From NCBI GenBank assembly GCA_946965045.2, contig OX337235.1, positions 2,489,928 to 2,553,927 of the forward strand: a DNA stretch of 64,000 nt, written 5' to 3'. This document shows positions 40,006 through 50,282 of the stretch, one piece after another. The notes under the pieces are model-generated. The model saw only the letters and a list, made by a program, of their open reading frames with translations. It ran no database searches and was not told the origin of the DNA. The position numbers and the translations under genes were made by a program. Numbering within the stretch: the first letter of the stretch is position 1; every line of letters begins with the position of its first letter. This DNA is from Epithemia pelagica (taxonomy: Eukaryota > Bacillariophyta > Bacillariophyceae > Surirellales > Surirellaceae).

Positions 40006-40830
40006 TCAATTCGCAACGGGTTGTGGCCGCGCCGCAAACAATCCCAGCCAGCTGTGTCTGGGTAAGCTATCATAGCTCTCGTTGCTGTCATTCAAGTCTG
40101 GGAATGTTGTGGGTGATGATGTATTGTTCGTTGTGCTGTTGTTGCTGCTGCTCGCACTGGTGGAGGCCAATGAGGCAACATCCTTGCAAGTTGGCATGGG
40201 ACTATCTGGAACACTGTCATCGTCCATCATTTCTTCCTGTCCCAACGCGAAATCAGTTTGTGGATTCCATCGGTTCGGATCTAATTTTCTGAATGGAGGT
40301 CTCTTCTTTTGGAAATAAAGTTTTGGTCTCTCACAATGTGGTTGACAGGGGCATCCGTTACTGGCTTTGCAGTATTCACAGTATGTAGGAAGGACATAAG
40401 CTCCTGCCGGCAGAACCTGCACACGAACGGCTTCGCCTTCTTCCTCGTCACGGAAGAAAGAAAACATTGACAGCGGTTGTCGGCAATTCTTCGAGAGGGG
40501 GAAACACCGCGAGTAGTTAGAACAGACAATGATGAAGAACTTTAGTGAGTGTCGAATGTGTTGATCACGTACCATGAAGACATCGAGCTGATCTTCCAAG
40601 CTCCCATTGCACATTCCAGGTACATGACATGTGCCGTGCACCGTGTTGTCGAGTAGACGCTTCATGAAGTCATTTTCGGCTTGCTCGTCCACTCCTTCAA
40701 AGAACTGTGTCCGGTTGTCCACACCCGGCGGGTTTGGACCGTTCGGAGAATGACCAGGAGACATCATTGTCCCCGGCGAGACTTCGTTCTTGTCTGTTTC
40801 TGCTAGAATACTATTGTCATTCACATTCAT
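40006..40830 (-). CDS. Cys-rich protein of unknown function, possible 84-nt in-frame intron
   Basis: The ORF is 274 residues from an ATG at 40830. A Pro/Gly/Asn-rich N-terminus is followed by helices (FEGVDEQAENDFMKRLLDNTV). A cysteine-rich cluster (YCEYCKASNGCPCQPHCERP) may bind zinc. A Ser/Asn-rich acidic tail ends the protein. A donor-like GTACGT (40572 downwards) and an acceptor-like CTCTCGAAG (ending 40489) would remove 84 nt without changing frame. The excised codons (IRHSLKFFIIVCSNYSRCF) look unlike the rest. It is therefore either a 246-residue spliced product or a 274-residue product. No family is recognised. Confidence 0.6.
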   Translation of the reverse strand: MNVNDNSILAETDKNEVSPGTMMSPGHSPNGPNPPGVDNRTQFFEGVDEQAENDFMKRLLDNTVHGTCHVPGMCNGSLEDQLDVFMVRDQHIRHSLKFFIIVCSNYSRCFPLSKNCRQPLSMFSFFRDEEEGEAVRVQVLPAGAYVLPTYCEYCKASNGCPCQPHCERPKLYFQKKRPPFRKLDPNRWNPQTDFALGQEEMMDDDSVPDSPMPTCKDVASLASTSASSSNNSTTNNTSSPTTFPDLNDSNESYDSLPRHSWLGLFAARPQPVAN

Positions 40831-43377
40831 GATACGATATCAATTCTCCCCGTCGTCGTACTGCTTCGACTCGCGTTTGACAGTGCAATCATGCGCCGTT
40901 GTAGTTAACCCAATAATGGAATGTCAACTAAAAGTACAAGATGGCTTCTTCTTGCGCGATGACAAGAGGAGAATCGGGGAAGTAAAAAAGATGGAGCCCA
41001 TAGTGTGATGAGTGCGCTTCCGCAGTCGTTTGGACGAGCGTGCCGCGTGCCGCTCAAAAATCGTGACATACAGGCTTCGAACTTGGATGTAGATCCCGCG
41101 AAAGCGCGTCACGCCAAGCCGGCCATGACAATCGGACGTGATATTGACATTATCTACATAACACAAAGGCTCATCGGATCCGAGGGCAATTCAAGATTGT
41201 CGTCCGTTGAATGAGAGCACTTGCGCACCCAAAAACTGAGGAAGGCGGTGCTCGTTCTTTCAAAGTCAAAAAGAGGCCAAACGACACAAAAAGGCAATGC
41301 TCACCAAAATCATGAAAGGAGTTCTCAACTGGCAACGAAGACGATTGTCAAAGGAAGCACATGCAAGCGTTACTACTTACTACGATATGAATCAATGAAC
41401 AATGCTTCATGGATGTTCTAAGCGTTGCAGCCGTTATACCATCACCAAGCAATGCCGAATACAAACCATGAATGGACCTTCCACCGGTGACCGTGTCGCG
41501 TAAGCAATCGTAAGGTCCACAAAGGAAAGGAAACTCGTACTTCATAAGTATGGCAATAGTGGATGACGGTCGACTGTCCACTTGCGCTAATCACTTGACT
41601 GGCTAAACAGTTTTGTCGGATCAGCTCCCTCCTCCCTCTTGTAAATAAAACACCTAATCCACTGTGAATTTGATGCAATTGTTCACAAGAAGCAGTCGTT
41701 GAAGTCGTCCATCCCAAATCAAGCTCTCTTTGTGTCGAGTTCCATGACCAATTGCTAAACGTTGTTTTGGACGTTTGCGTCTCCTTTCCCAACGACATTC
41801 ATCGTTCGACAAGATTAGTCCACGTTAAGCCAAATGGATGACCCACGGCAGCAATGTTTAGTCAACAATCTTCCTTCTTTCATTATCAGAAATCTTCTAA
41901 CGTCGCAAGATCATGCAACGCGAATAACAATAAATGACGTACTAGTCTGTGGGGCCGAGTAAGTTGTAGTAAAGGCAATCGCCATTTCGCACATGCCATC
42001 GATCTCAGCTTGGTCGAAGGAAAATCTTGAGCAAGTGAATCATTGGCTGTGTACTGAGCATTTTCAGATCGGTTGCCGGTAGGAGTAGGATCGGGAACGG
42101 GGACAAAGGCACATTGTTGGTGAGAAAAAATACAAAGGATGCGACCGATATTCGCGCAGTTGATTTTTTCGATCACTCCCCCGCGGGGGTGGATTTAGCG
42201 CGCAAGCTTTTAGCGCGCGGGTAAAAAAGTGTTCGGGATTGGAACACCGCGAAATTGCGTTTTGCGTTCTGGGTCGAGAATTGGATGGCAAATGGCAAAC
42301 CAAAATCCCAACCCACCGTGATGTGGAACCAAACTGCTAAGCTAGCTAGAATAAGATGGGAACGATTCAAGAGGTGTATATTTTCTGTCCTTCGTGCGTT
42401 GCCCAACTTTGGCCTCTTGTTTTTTTCCAAAGCGCCTGCCATGTCAAATCGTCAGCCTGCCTTCGATCGTTGAATCTGAACGCCGGCCTCGCCTCGTATT
42501 TTGTGCCATGAATCGTCTCACTTTTCACTTTTCGACGAACCACAAGAAATGACAATGGGGCTGCAACAAAATCGAAAAATCCAGCAAAATGAATGACCAT
42601 AGCATGAATACCACTGTCAAGATCTACCCCCTGGATCATCAGTAAACGCGGCAATCAACCGAATGAGAAGAAGGATGAAAAATGACAAGATGACAATCAA
42701 CCAGTGTGTGGACGACATCAGAGTCTAAGGAAGGACACAATACAATGGATAGGGCCAGGAAGCCTAAACAAATAGGAGGAGTACCTAGATACATATAGAG
42801 TTGACTATGCTTGTATTTTAGTTGCAGTCCATGTACTAAGAGCTTTCCTTGTTGTGGGCCATTGCCACTTGTCTTGTCTTTGTGCATGTTTTTTTCTGTT
42901 TCACGTGTGTGTTCACTGTTCATCCTTGTGTGGGATTTCTTCGCGTCGTGCTCCGTATCAAGCCAAAGCCAGGGCGAAGCGCGCGAAGCCAGTTATGACA
43001 GTTGCTATGGACGTTATAATTACTGCTTTTAGAGGAAAAAACTGAGTTATAATTTCAAGTAAAAACTAAAATGAAAAAAGAAAAATGTCGGATGGATGAC
43101 AGAAGTTATACACCCGCCGGATCGGACAGAACTATTGAGTGTGATCCATGTTCATTGATTTAGGGCAATGTTATTCTTTATCTACGTAGCTAGGAGTAAT
43201 TGTGATCGGTGTGCATCCTCAATCCTCAGCCCTTCGTGTGCTATGCACTGCTATGTGACACAACAAACCAATGCACTGATAGAATAAAAAATGAGATGGA
43301 GACAAACGACACACACACAACATAGGATTAGCTACGATGAAGCTAGCCAAATAATGAGGATAAGCTGAAAACTCAAA
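40831..43377. other. Gene-poor stretch
   Basis: No ORF exceeds about 120 codons and none shows protein-like composition or a motif. A GC-rich patch at 42170-42240 has repeated TTTAGCGCGC-type strings, but no inverted partner was found. It could hold decayed transposon DNA. Confidence 0.4.
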
Positions 43378-43640
43378 ACGGCAGATTGGAGCTACACGGC
43401 AGATCGGAGCTAAACGGCAGATCGGAGCTAAACGGCAGATCGGAGCTAAACGGAAGAAAGGCGCTAAACGGAAGGAGCTACGAGAAAACACGTAGGATTT
43501 TGTACTAGGAGGCGTTAAACGGCAGAAAGGCGCTAAACGGCAAAAAGGCGCTAAGCGGCAGATCGGAGCTACAAAAACGGCAGATCGGAGCTACAAAAAC
43601 GGCAGATCGGAGCTAATCGGCAGATCAGAGCTAGACGGTA
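43378..43640. repeat. Degenerate 18-bp minisatellite
   Basis: About twelve units of the type CGGCAGATCGGAGCTAAA, some with AAAGGCG in place of ATCGGAG and some with CAAAAA spacers. A 90-codon minus-strand ORF through it (RLAPIC repeats) is a consequence of the 18-bp period. Confidence 0.85.
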
Positions 43641-44158
43641 GAGCACGTAGTAAGTAGGACTGATCCATGACCATTTAATATCCCGGTTTGAAGCCTTCTT
43701 AGCAATGATTCTGTCTTCTTTATGTGCTGATCCCCGAGTCGCTCACACCAACTCTATGTCTTGGGTCTTGGACAAATTTTTAAACTCTGTAGCTACTAGT
43801 TCTGCGACTCAATCTGATTCGGTTGCTAATGAATGTTCTAGTTGTCTATTTGGATGCTAATTGATTGTATCTATTGAGGTCAACAGTTTAAGCTACAGTT
43901 CTACCTGTTACGAGCCACTGCTACGAGTGTCATCTTGTCGACGTTGCGGGTTGCGGACCATCAGGGACACCCGCTACTTTGGTAGCGGTATGGACTTTTC
44001 CGCTTTCATAGTAGTCTTCCTATTCAGTACAGTGTGATTTCAGCGACTACCTACAATACAATGAGAATTGTACTTAAGAATTCGATTTCCGTTGATTACA
44101 AGTATTTATGAGACTTGATCTTGCATCAAGACCATCATTTATTATGACCGTTAATATA
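43641..44158. other. Spacer before the second DNA transposon
   Basis: AT-rich, with no ORF of note and no repeat recognised. Confidence 0.4.
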
Positions 44159-44190
44159 GGGTTTCGCTAAAAAAAGCCTTGACCTGCTGG

Positions 44191-44367
44191 CTCGAAACAA
44201 TGTCGAAACCACGACACAACGTCGAAACAAAGTCAAAACAAAGTCGAAACAAGGTCGCAACAAAGTCGAAACAAGGTCAAAACAACCCGAAACCAACCGA
44301 AACAAAGTCGAAACAAAGTCGAAACAAAGCCGAAACAAAGTCGAAACAAAGTCGAAACCAAGCCATG
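44191..44367. repeat. GTCGAAACAAA array, left end
   Basis: About a dozen imperfect 11-bp units, with variants such as CCGAAACAAA and GTCAAAACAA, run up to the first ATG of the element. Confidence 0.85.
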
Positions 44368-44962
44368 CCGCCACGAAGGTCTGAGTGGATTGACTGGCGT
44401 CGCAGTGCAGCACGAGCCATCCTTATTCGAGATCTTGAGCCAGGCGGTCTCCTTCACAGCATGGATGCAGTTCCGGCTGACCACTTGTTTGTGTTCTACA
44501 AGAAGCTTCCCGAGTTTGCGAATGTTCCTTTTGATCAATTCAAGGAACGACTGAAGGACCACCGCAAACAATCAAACAACGCGCAGGAATTGGTGGACCG
44601 TGACCACAAGGCGCACCATGTTGACCGTCACGTCCATCCAAGAAAGGACCGGAACTGCCGTGGAGAGCTGGTCTTCGACGTCCATCCAGCAAAGGAAGCT
44701 TCTCCGGATGGACGTGGCCAATGGCGTTCACTTGAAATTGACGCCCGTGGCACTGAGGAAGACGCGTCCCGCCTATATGGCATTCAAGCTAGAAATCTTC
44801 AAGTTTCGAATCTACCAAGAAGTGAGACGAGTGCGCTACTTCAACTACTTGCGGCTCAAGGAAGAGGAAGCCAAACAGAAGCTCAATCTACCTGCTGTCT
44901 CTCCAATGGACGAATTGATGCGACGCCGAGAACTTGCAAACCACATCCTAGCCTACAAGTAA
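44365..44962 (+). pseudogene. Transposon-associated basic protein, one frameshift
   Basis: An ATG at 44365 starts RRSEWIDWRRSAARAILIRDLEPGG and LPEFANVPFDQFKERLKDHR, in a frame open past GELVFDVHPAK. At about 44693-44700 the protein-like sequence moves to the overlapping frame (LLRMDVANGVHLKL, TRPAYMAFKLEIFKFRIYQEVRR, FNYLRLKEEEAKQKL), which ends at 44962. A 1-nt indel at GCAAAGGAAGC explains the switch. I recall similar basic helical proteins next to diatom transposases; their function is unknown. It could be a DNA-binding partner of the transposase. Confidence 0.55.
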
Positions 44963-45010
44963 AACATAGTAGAAAACCAAATCTCAACTACATTGAATTT
45001 ATGGATGAAT

Positions 45011-45934
45011 CTACGGCTCAAATAGGAGACTTGTGCCATTGTCAAGTGCATACTGAACTGTCACAGCGACTGCACGAAATGCTATGCCGTGTTTCTCGTC
45101 CGAATGCCTCCATGTCTGGTTGAGGCATCCAAAAGTAGCCATTTTTCCATTGAAACTTTCATGCCGAAGACAGATCCGGCTCTTGAGGTTATTGGCTTGT
45201 TTGGAATCTTCATGGGGATTGGGCCAGGATATTTTCCCACTGTACTCCTTCTTAATGTACCAACGATCAGCCACAATCAATTTGCCTGGCTTGAGTCGTT
45301 CCAACACGCCGGACCGTTCGAGCATCTCCAAGTCCCCCATTCCCCCACGCACGGGGCCATATATGTGAACACACCTCGGTCGATGTGCCGCCAAAACAAT
45401 TTGGTATTTCAGAGCACCGTGCGCATGCTTGTGAGAGCAGTTCCCACGATCGAACGGAAGCATTTGAGTCTTGTGCTTGCGCTCGAAAACTTTTTTGTCG
45501 ACACCATCCACGGACAACACATTAACCTCAGACTCGGGACTGTCAAGAATTCTCGGCCAGAAAATTACCTTCTTCTGGAGAAACGCAATTTTCCGAATCC
45601 ACCCCCACAAATGCTCTCCTCTCGCATAGCACTCACACATGTCAAAGCAATCACTGAGCTGCTCACTATTTCTCGTGTAGTTGTAGAGGAAATAGTGAGC
45701 AACCATGAACATCTTGAATCCTCCTCTTTTGATTTCATTCGTAGATAGTAGTTCCTCGCCATTGTCGTCTGTTGCATGGCATAGGTCGAACCATTGCGCA
45801 GCAATCACCAACGGGTGAGACCCGTAGTGCTTCGTAAACTTGAGTCGTCGTCATTCCAATGTCAATTTGCCCGCATCATCCACATGAAGAAGCCGTAGGC
45901 CCCTTTCGAGGACTTCCGACGGTTGAAGAGACAT
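45011..45934 (-). pseudogene. DDE transposase with a premature TGA
   Basis: An ATG at 45934 opens MSLQPSEVLERGLRLLHVDD, interrupted by TGA at 45853-45851, codon 28. The same frame continues (RRLKFTKHYGSHPLV, then a helical region) for about 280 codons to 45011. Catalytic candidates are the D in LSVDGVDKKVF, the D in LIVADRWY and the E in RHESFNGKMATFG. The general plan is DDE_Tnp_4/Harbinger-like, but the sequence is distinct from the transposase at 30564-31394. A single transition from CGA would explain the stop (inference). Confidence 0.7.
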
Positions 45935-46355
45935 TCTTTGATTGTTGAAAATGTGGTGACGAATGCAATGATGGATTCTTGGGGACAAGAACTCTATTGG
46001 CACTCGGGAAGGTCACTCACTAGTAGGTAGGTTTCTGTCTTCTGTCACAAAAGTGTTCAATAACTCCACGCCTGTCTCACACGGCGGGGGACCCCCATGA
46101 TTAGGACCCGTGGGTAGTAGGAGAGACACATGATGCGCCTGCAGATTCACGAGTTCTCAACTCGTGAGCACAAGCATAGAAGGCTGCGCCTAAATAGACA
46201 TCCTATTACATATGCACATGACAATCAAACGATGTTTATTTGTTATCCATTGATGTAGATGCCAAACCAGGATTGGCAATCTCGGTAGGTAGACGACTCA
46301 CTCGCTCGATCCCAGGAGGTTGTTTTCTCTCCGTTTGCCCATTCGACAAACAAAC
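45935..46355. other. Divergent spacer inside the second transposon
   Basis: It lies between the transposase and the 485-codon ORF, which point away from each other, so it is probably their shared promoter region. No other feature was found. Confidence 0.4.
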
Positions 46356-47813
46356 ATGGAGATCTCACAAGACAAACTTTCGCAAATCAACGAAGAGGAA
46401 GATTGGGTTGTTGACTCTGTCAACAGTGAGGCCCAAGATCAGCAAGAACAACCGTCGATTGGAACCTTGCAACGAAAGAAGCCGGCGCCAGGTGGATTGA
46501 GTGCTGAGAAAACCAAGACCCTCCTTGAAGCTTTTGAACTGTCCGGCGAGACAAGGGAATCATTCGACCTCTGGGCACTGTGTTCAGCCAACCCGACCAC
46601 ATTTGGAGCCGAAGGAACCGTGCTTTGCAGGCAAGTGCAGCAACGTTGGGCAAAGTGCAAGGGCCGCTCAATCAGGGCCTACATTGCATACTTGAAAAAG
46701 ATTGGTGTGACACCCGGTCCCAAAAGCCTCGAAGAGATGAACAAGAAACCAGCCTACCCCGACAAACCAGCCTTCTCCGACAACGCGTCGACCGCACCGT
46801 CCACCTCTGATGAAGAGATCATCGTTCCCGACGAAGAAGAAGAAGACCCATATGCGATGGTTGGGATTGGAAATCCCTTTGCAAATGACAATGTGGACCA
46901 GCTTGAAGCAGACTCTGGCCAGGTTTCTCTTGCCGACGACAGGAAGCCTGCTGCAAGGGCCAGCGTCCCATCTCTCCCGGCGGCCCAAAACCAAGAAGCT
47001 GTGAGGATGTTTCACACTCCACCCCGTCCTGTTGCGCATGCTGGTGGCTTTAACCCTGGCCAACAACAGCATCGCTTCGGACGCCTTTCTCCTCTTGTTG
47101 CCCAGGCCGCCCGTACCAACGTGGCACATGCCTTTGTACCCACTGCCTGGTTTGTGAACCAGAATGGTACAGTCAAGAATCCATGGGTGATTCCGATCCG
47201 TCTAGACAAGATGGCCGAGCGACACCGCGAGTTCGATGTCCAGTTGGTCGAAAATATCAACCAAGACGGATTTTTCACTCGCAGCGGTTTTCACATCCGC
47301 CGGCCCGTTGCCTGCCCGGATATGAACGACTGGGAAGCGGACATCCCAACAGACGACTACGACGAGATGTGGAGAGGACGACTCATCCGTTTCAGGGGCC
47401 CCGCTCAAGATTTTTGGATTCGTGATACGGAGCGCTACCATACGGGGATTGGCAGGGAGTCGAAGATCAAGTGTGACGCAACTTTCAACGCACACAGTGC
47501 GACTGAGGTTGCGATTGAAGAGTCCAAAGAACACTGGCGTGCTAGTGCCTATTGGATCATGGTTTTCCCGCCCGGCGTTCAGCTTGAGAACAAGATTTTC
47601 TCGTTGGACGATAACATCGTGCCAGTCACCAAGAACCCTCAAAAGCTAAAGAAGGACCACCCAGAAAACCTCTTCAACAAAGAAATCCTGGCCATGACCC
47701 TGTTTTGGCGCATTGCTCTCAAGGGAGGCAAAAAGATTGGTGGTAAGCAATCTGAGAAGAAGAAGGAGGCCGAGGCCAAGAGCATGTTTGAAGACTATCC
47801 AGTACGCCCCTAG
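46356..47813 (+). CDS. Transposon-associated 485-residue protein, unknown function
   Basis: The ATG at 46356 is the first in frame. Residues 50-120 form a helical region (LSAEKTKTLLEAFELSGETRESFDLWALC, VQQRWAKCKGRSIRAYIAYLKKIGVTPG) that could bind DNA. A disordered acidic/Pro segment follows. A compact C-terminal domain starts at about residue 255 (KNPWVIPIRLDKMAERHREFD, GFFTRSGFHIRRPVACPDMNDWEAD, FRGPAQDFWIRD, HWRASAYWIMVFPPGV). No family is recognised. It is intact, unlike its neighbours in the element, and lies between the transposase and the 152-residue ORF. Confidence 0.6.
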   Translation: MEISQDKLSQINEEEDWVVDSVNSEAQDQQEQPSIGTLQRKKPAPGGLSAEKTKTLLEAFELSGETRESFDLWALCSANPTTFGAEGTVLCRQVQQRWAKCKGRSIRAYIAYLKKIGVTPGPKSLEEMNKKPAYPDKPAFSDNASTAPSTSDEEIIVPDEEEEDPYAMVGIGNPFANDNVDQLEADSGQVSLADDRKPAARASVPSLPAAQNQEAVRMFHTPPRPVAHAGGFNPGQQQHRFGRLSPLVAQAARTNVAHAFVPTAWFVNQNGTVKNPWVIPIRLDKMAERHREFDVQLVENINQDGFFTRSGFHIRRPVACPDMNDWEADIPTDDYDEMWRGRLIRFRGPAQDFWIRDTERYHTGIGRESKIKCDATFNAHSATEVAIEESKEHWRASAYWIMVFPPGVQLENKIFSLDDNIVPVTKNPQKLKKDHPENLFNKEILAMTLFWRIALKGGKKIGGKQSEKKKEAEAKSMFEDYPVRP

Positions 47814-47882
47814 TAATTGACTACATAGTAAAAGCGAATTCTTTAGTTGAAATGCACTACTCCTATTAGTTATTCATGTACG

Positions 47883-48341
47883 CTAATGCTGTCCCTTGAA
47901 CTTGATGCGACGCCAGCGGGCCTTTTCATTGGGTAAGGCATTCTGTGCAGCAATGGCTCTATTGAGGTATGACAAGAACAGAGTTGCAATTCGTTTTCCT
48001 CCTTCTCCTGATCCTGAGATCTCCTCGAACTCAGCCATTTTCCTTGTGAGCACCACGAACATCTCCATAATGTCTGCATTCTCAAAAAGCATTGCCTCCT
48101 CCTTGTTTGATGGGAGCTGGACATCAGCCTCCATCACAAAACTTGTGTGTAGAATCCTTGTTGCCTTCAGAACCGTAGGACTTGTTTTCACTTGGATGAT
48201 CACATACGTGTAGAAGCGAGTGCATTCCTTCGCCGTGTCCACCCATGCTCGCAATCCCTTGTAGTCTCCCAGCACAATCTTGATCCTTGCCCCCTTTCTT
48301 TCATTGATGGGTGGAAGATTTGACGATTTCTTCTCCACCAT
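47883..48341 (-). CDS. Transposon-associated 152-residue protein, unknown function
   Basis: An ATG at 48341 begins a basic protein with IKIVLGDYKGLRAWVDTAKE and YTYVIIQVKTSPTVLKAT, and an acidic middle (NKEEAMLFENADIMEMFVVLTRKM). A basic tail (KARWRRIKFKGQH) ends it. It converges with the 485-residue ORF, with 69 bases between the stops. There are no membrane segments and no recognised family. Confidence 0.5.
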   Translation of the reverse strand: MVEKKSSNLPPINERKGARIKIVLGDYKGLRAWVDTAKECTRFYTYVIIQVKTSPTVLKATRILHTSFVMEADVQLPSNKEEAMLFENADIMEMFVVLTRKMAEFEEISGSGEGGKRIATLFLSYLNRAIAAQNALPNEKARWRRIKFKGQH

Positions 48342-48480
48342 ATTTGTCTTGTCTGTTGCTTTGTTTTATGACTGTACCTGCAGTGAACAAGAATCTCCCC
48401 TCTCACTCGCTCGAGTCGCTCATCGTGCCACCATTAGCGACATTGAGCGACCATGGTTGATTATTGTGTTCGCCATCATG

Positions 48481-48650
48481 GGTCGAAACAAACCGAAACA
48501 AAGTCGAAACAAAGTCGATACCAACCGAAACAAGCCAAAACAAAGTCGACACCAGGTCGAAACAAAGTCGAAACAAAGTCGAAACAAAGTCGAAACCAGC
48601 CGTTAAATACGGGACCAACCCGAAACAAGACATGACACAAACTCGAAACA
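48481..48650. repeat. GTCGAAACAAA array, right end
   Basis: The same 11-bp units occur as at the left end and in the same orientation, not inverted. Confidence 0.85.
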
Positions 48651-48740
48651 TTTAGCGATTATCCCAATCCACGACTCAGTTGCGACATCGAAAAAGAAAT
48701 TGTTAACTTAATTATTTGATTTAAGCACGTGTCGCTAGAT

Positions 48741-50051
48741 TCCCTCGGTATCAGTGTCCACTGCTTAGCTGTTTTTTGTCTGTGCCACCTTCACAGGTTC
48801 CCAGGTGGACACAGACAGCATTTTTCGCTTTTGATGCAAATAGAAACTATCAAATTGCAAATTGGCACGCATGCCCAGCTGAACTTTTCGATGTTTGAAA
48901 CGGACGCAAGCCCAGCAAGCGTCCCCTGCGTGGATGACGGTTGGTTGTTGCATAACTCGAGGCAAGCTCACAATTCTCTTTTCTTTTGCCAAAGCACATC
49001 GTACTTACTGCTTACGAATGTTACTGGCTTTCCAGGTGAGCTTGATCCATTGCCAATTGCCATGTTGTCAATGACATCACTCATGCTCACTACCAATTGC
49101 CACTTTTGTTTGCTCTGCTCGTGGGAGACGCTACTCATCTGTTTAGTCGCTGGGCAGCTCATTACTCTCATTGTTCATTCTTGTCGAACAGAAATGACTG
49201 GTTTTTGCTGAGCGCCATAACGTTGATTGCATTAAAAAAACTCTATACTCTAGACATTCTTTTGTTTATTTACTAGTAGTAGAACGCCAGTGCTTGTCAT
49301 CCATGAGACTTTTGAGCCTTGTGAATTCGTTGCAGCTTTGTTCTTTGTTGTGAGCACGACGATGACCCTCAGTTTCGCTATGAAAACACAACAGAACAGC
49401 TCTCACAAGCTTGTACCGCTCACTTTGAGCACTCTGTGTCAACTACCTAGGTAGGATATTATGATAATTGGTCAGTAGGGTGTGGCAAGATGGCTTCCCA
49501 TCTATTTGATGCAAAAACAACATCGTTGAGAAATGATTGAGAATGACGCTATGATGAGAGACGAGAGAGAATAATCTATCCTATAGAGCATATGACAGTA
49601 GCCAAAAAACAATCAAACAACAAACAATTACGGCAAGGAAAAGATATTCCAGTCGACATCTGGCGGCTTGTCATCTACTCGTACGAAATGAGACAAAAGT
49701 AAAGGATCATGCAAGAACAATAGGAAAGACAGCTGCAGCAGTAATGCGTGAGAAAAAGGGAAAAGAGACAACAAGATAAGTACTCACCCACGTCATGGTC
49801 AAGCATTTGGCTCGGTTTTGTGACAGGTGTCGAGATGATGATGGATGCCCAAATTTGAATCGTGGTGACCCGGCGAGGACAACCACCAACCGTCAACTGT
49901 CACTTGCACGCTGGCCTTGCTTCAACCCTGAGGAATTTTAATGGCTAGACAGACAGACGAAAAACGAAAAATGCTGTCTGTGTCCAATTGGGAACCTGTG
50001 AAGGTGGCACAGACAAAAAACAGCTAAGCAGTGGACACTGATACCGAGGGA
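48741..50051. mobile_element. Non-autonomous DNA transposon of 1.3 kb with long terminal inverted repeats
   Basis: Ends of about 85 bp, starting TCCCTCGGTATCAGTGTCC and continuing through TGGACACAGACAGCATTTTTCG, are inverted copies with only a few mismatches (48741-48826 and about 49966-50051). The interior has a 160-codon ORF without motifs and no transposase. The flanking bases do not give a clear target duplication. Confidence 0.75.
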
Positions 50052-50282
50052 TAAGAGTACAGAAAATAAAGCTAGCTAGCTAAAACAGCGATCAGCCCTA
50101 GCTACCCAGTTGCCGGAATAGGTAAAATTCTCTAGTGGGAACCAAAATCACGGGTGTCCCAGGCGCAAAAGGCAATTTCGCGATGTTCCATTTGAGCAAG
50201 TCCCGGTTTGCCTTTGCCGAGTGCCGACCACGTGCATTTCTCTTCTTCGTATTTTTTTCAAGAGCAAGGAAAAACAAGAACC

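Larger units (their letters stand above)
44159..48665. mobile_element. Four-ORF DDE transposon with 11-bp repeat arrays at both ends
   Basis: Short matching ends are proposed: GGGTTTCGCTAAA at the left and TTTAGCGATTATCCC at the right, inverted, both with GGG at the tip and TCGCTAAA. Boundaries are tentative and no target duplication was confirmed. Just inside lie arrays of GTCGAAACAAA on the same strand at both ends. Inside are a frameshifted plus-strand ORF, a minus-strand DDE transposase with a nonsense codon, a 485-codon plus-strand ORF and a 152-codon minus-strand ORF. It seems immobile by itself. It could also be two elements side by side. Confidence 0.6.

Noticed and set aside
42170-42240. 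Terminal repeat of a further transposon (TTTAGCGCGC strings)
   Set aside because: No inverted or direct partner was found within the window.
43219-43491. 90-codon ORF with RLAPIC repeats
   Set aside because: It is produced by the 18-bp period of the minisatellite, which cannot shift frame.
43378-43640. Sequencing-adapter contamination, since AGATCGGAGC resembles an Illumina adapter start
   Set aside because: The units read AGATCGGAGCTAAACGG, differ from the adapter after eight bases, and vary like a natural minisatellite.
43378-43640. CRISPR-like array
   Set aside because: Units are adjacent and degenerate with no unique spacers, and the genome is eukaryotic.
48729-49211. 160-codon ORF in the 1.3-kb inverted-repeat element
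   Set aside because: It begins in the terminal repeat, has no motif, and its composition is that of non-coding DNA.
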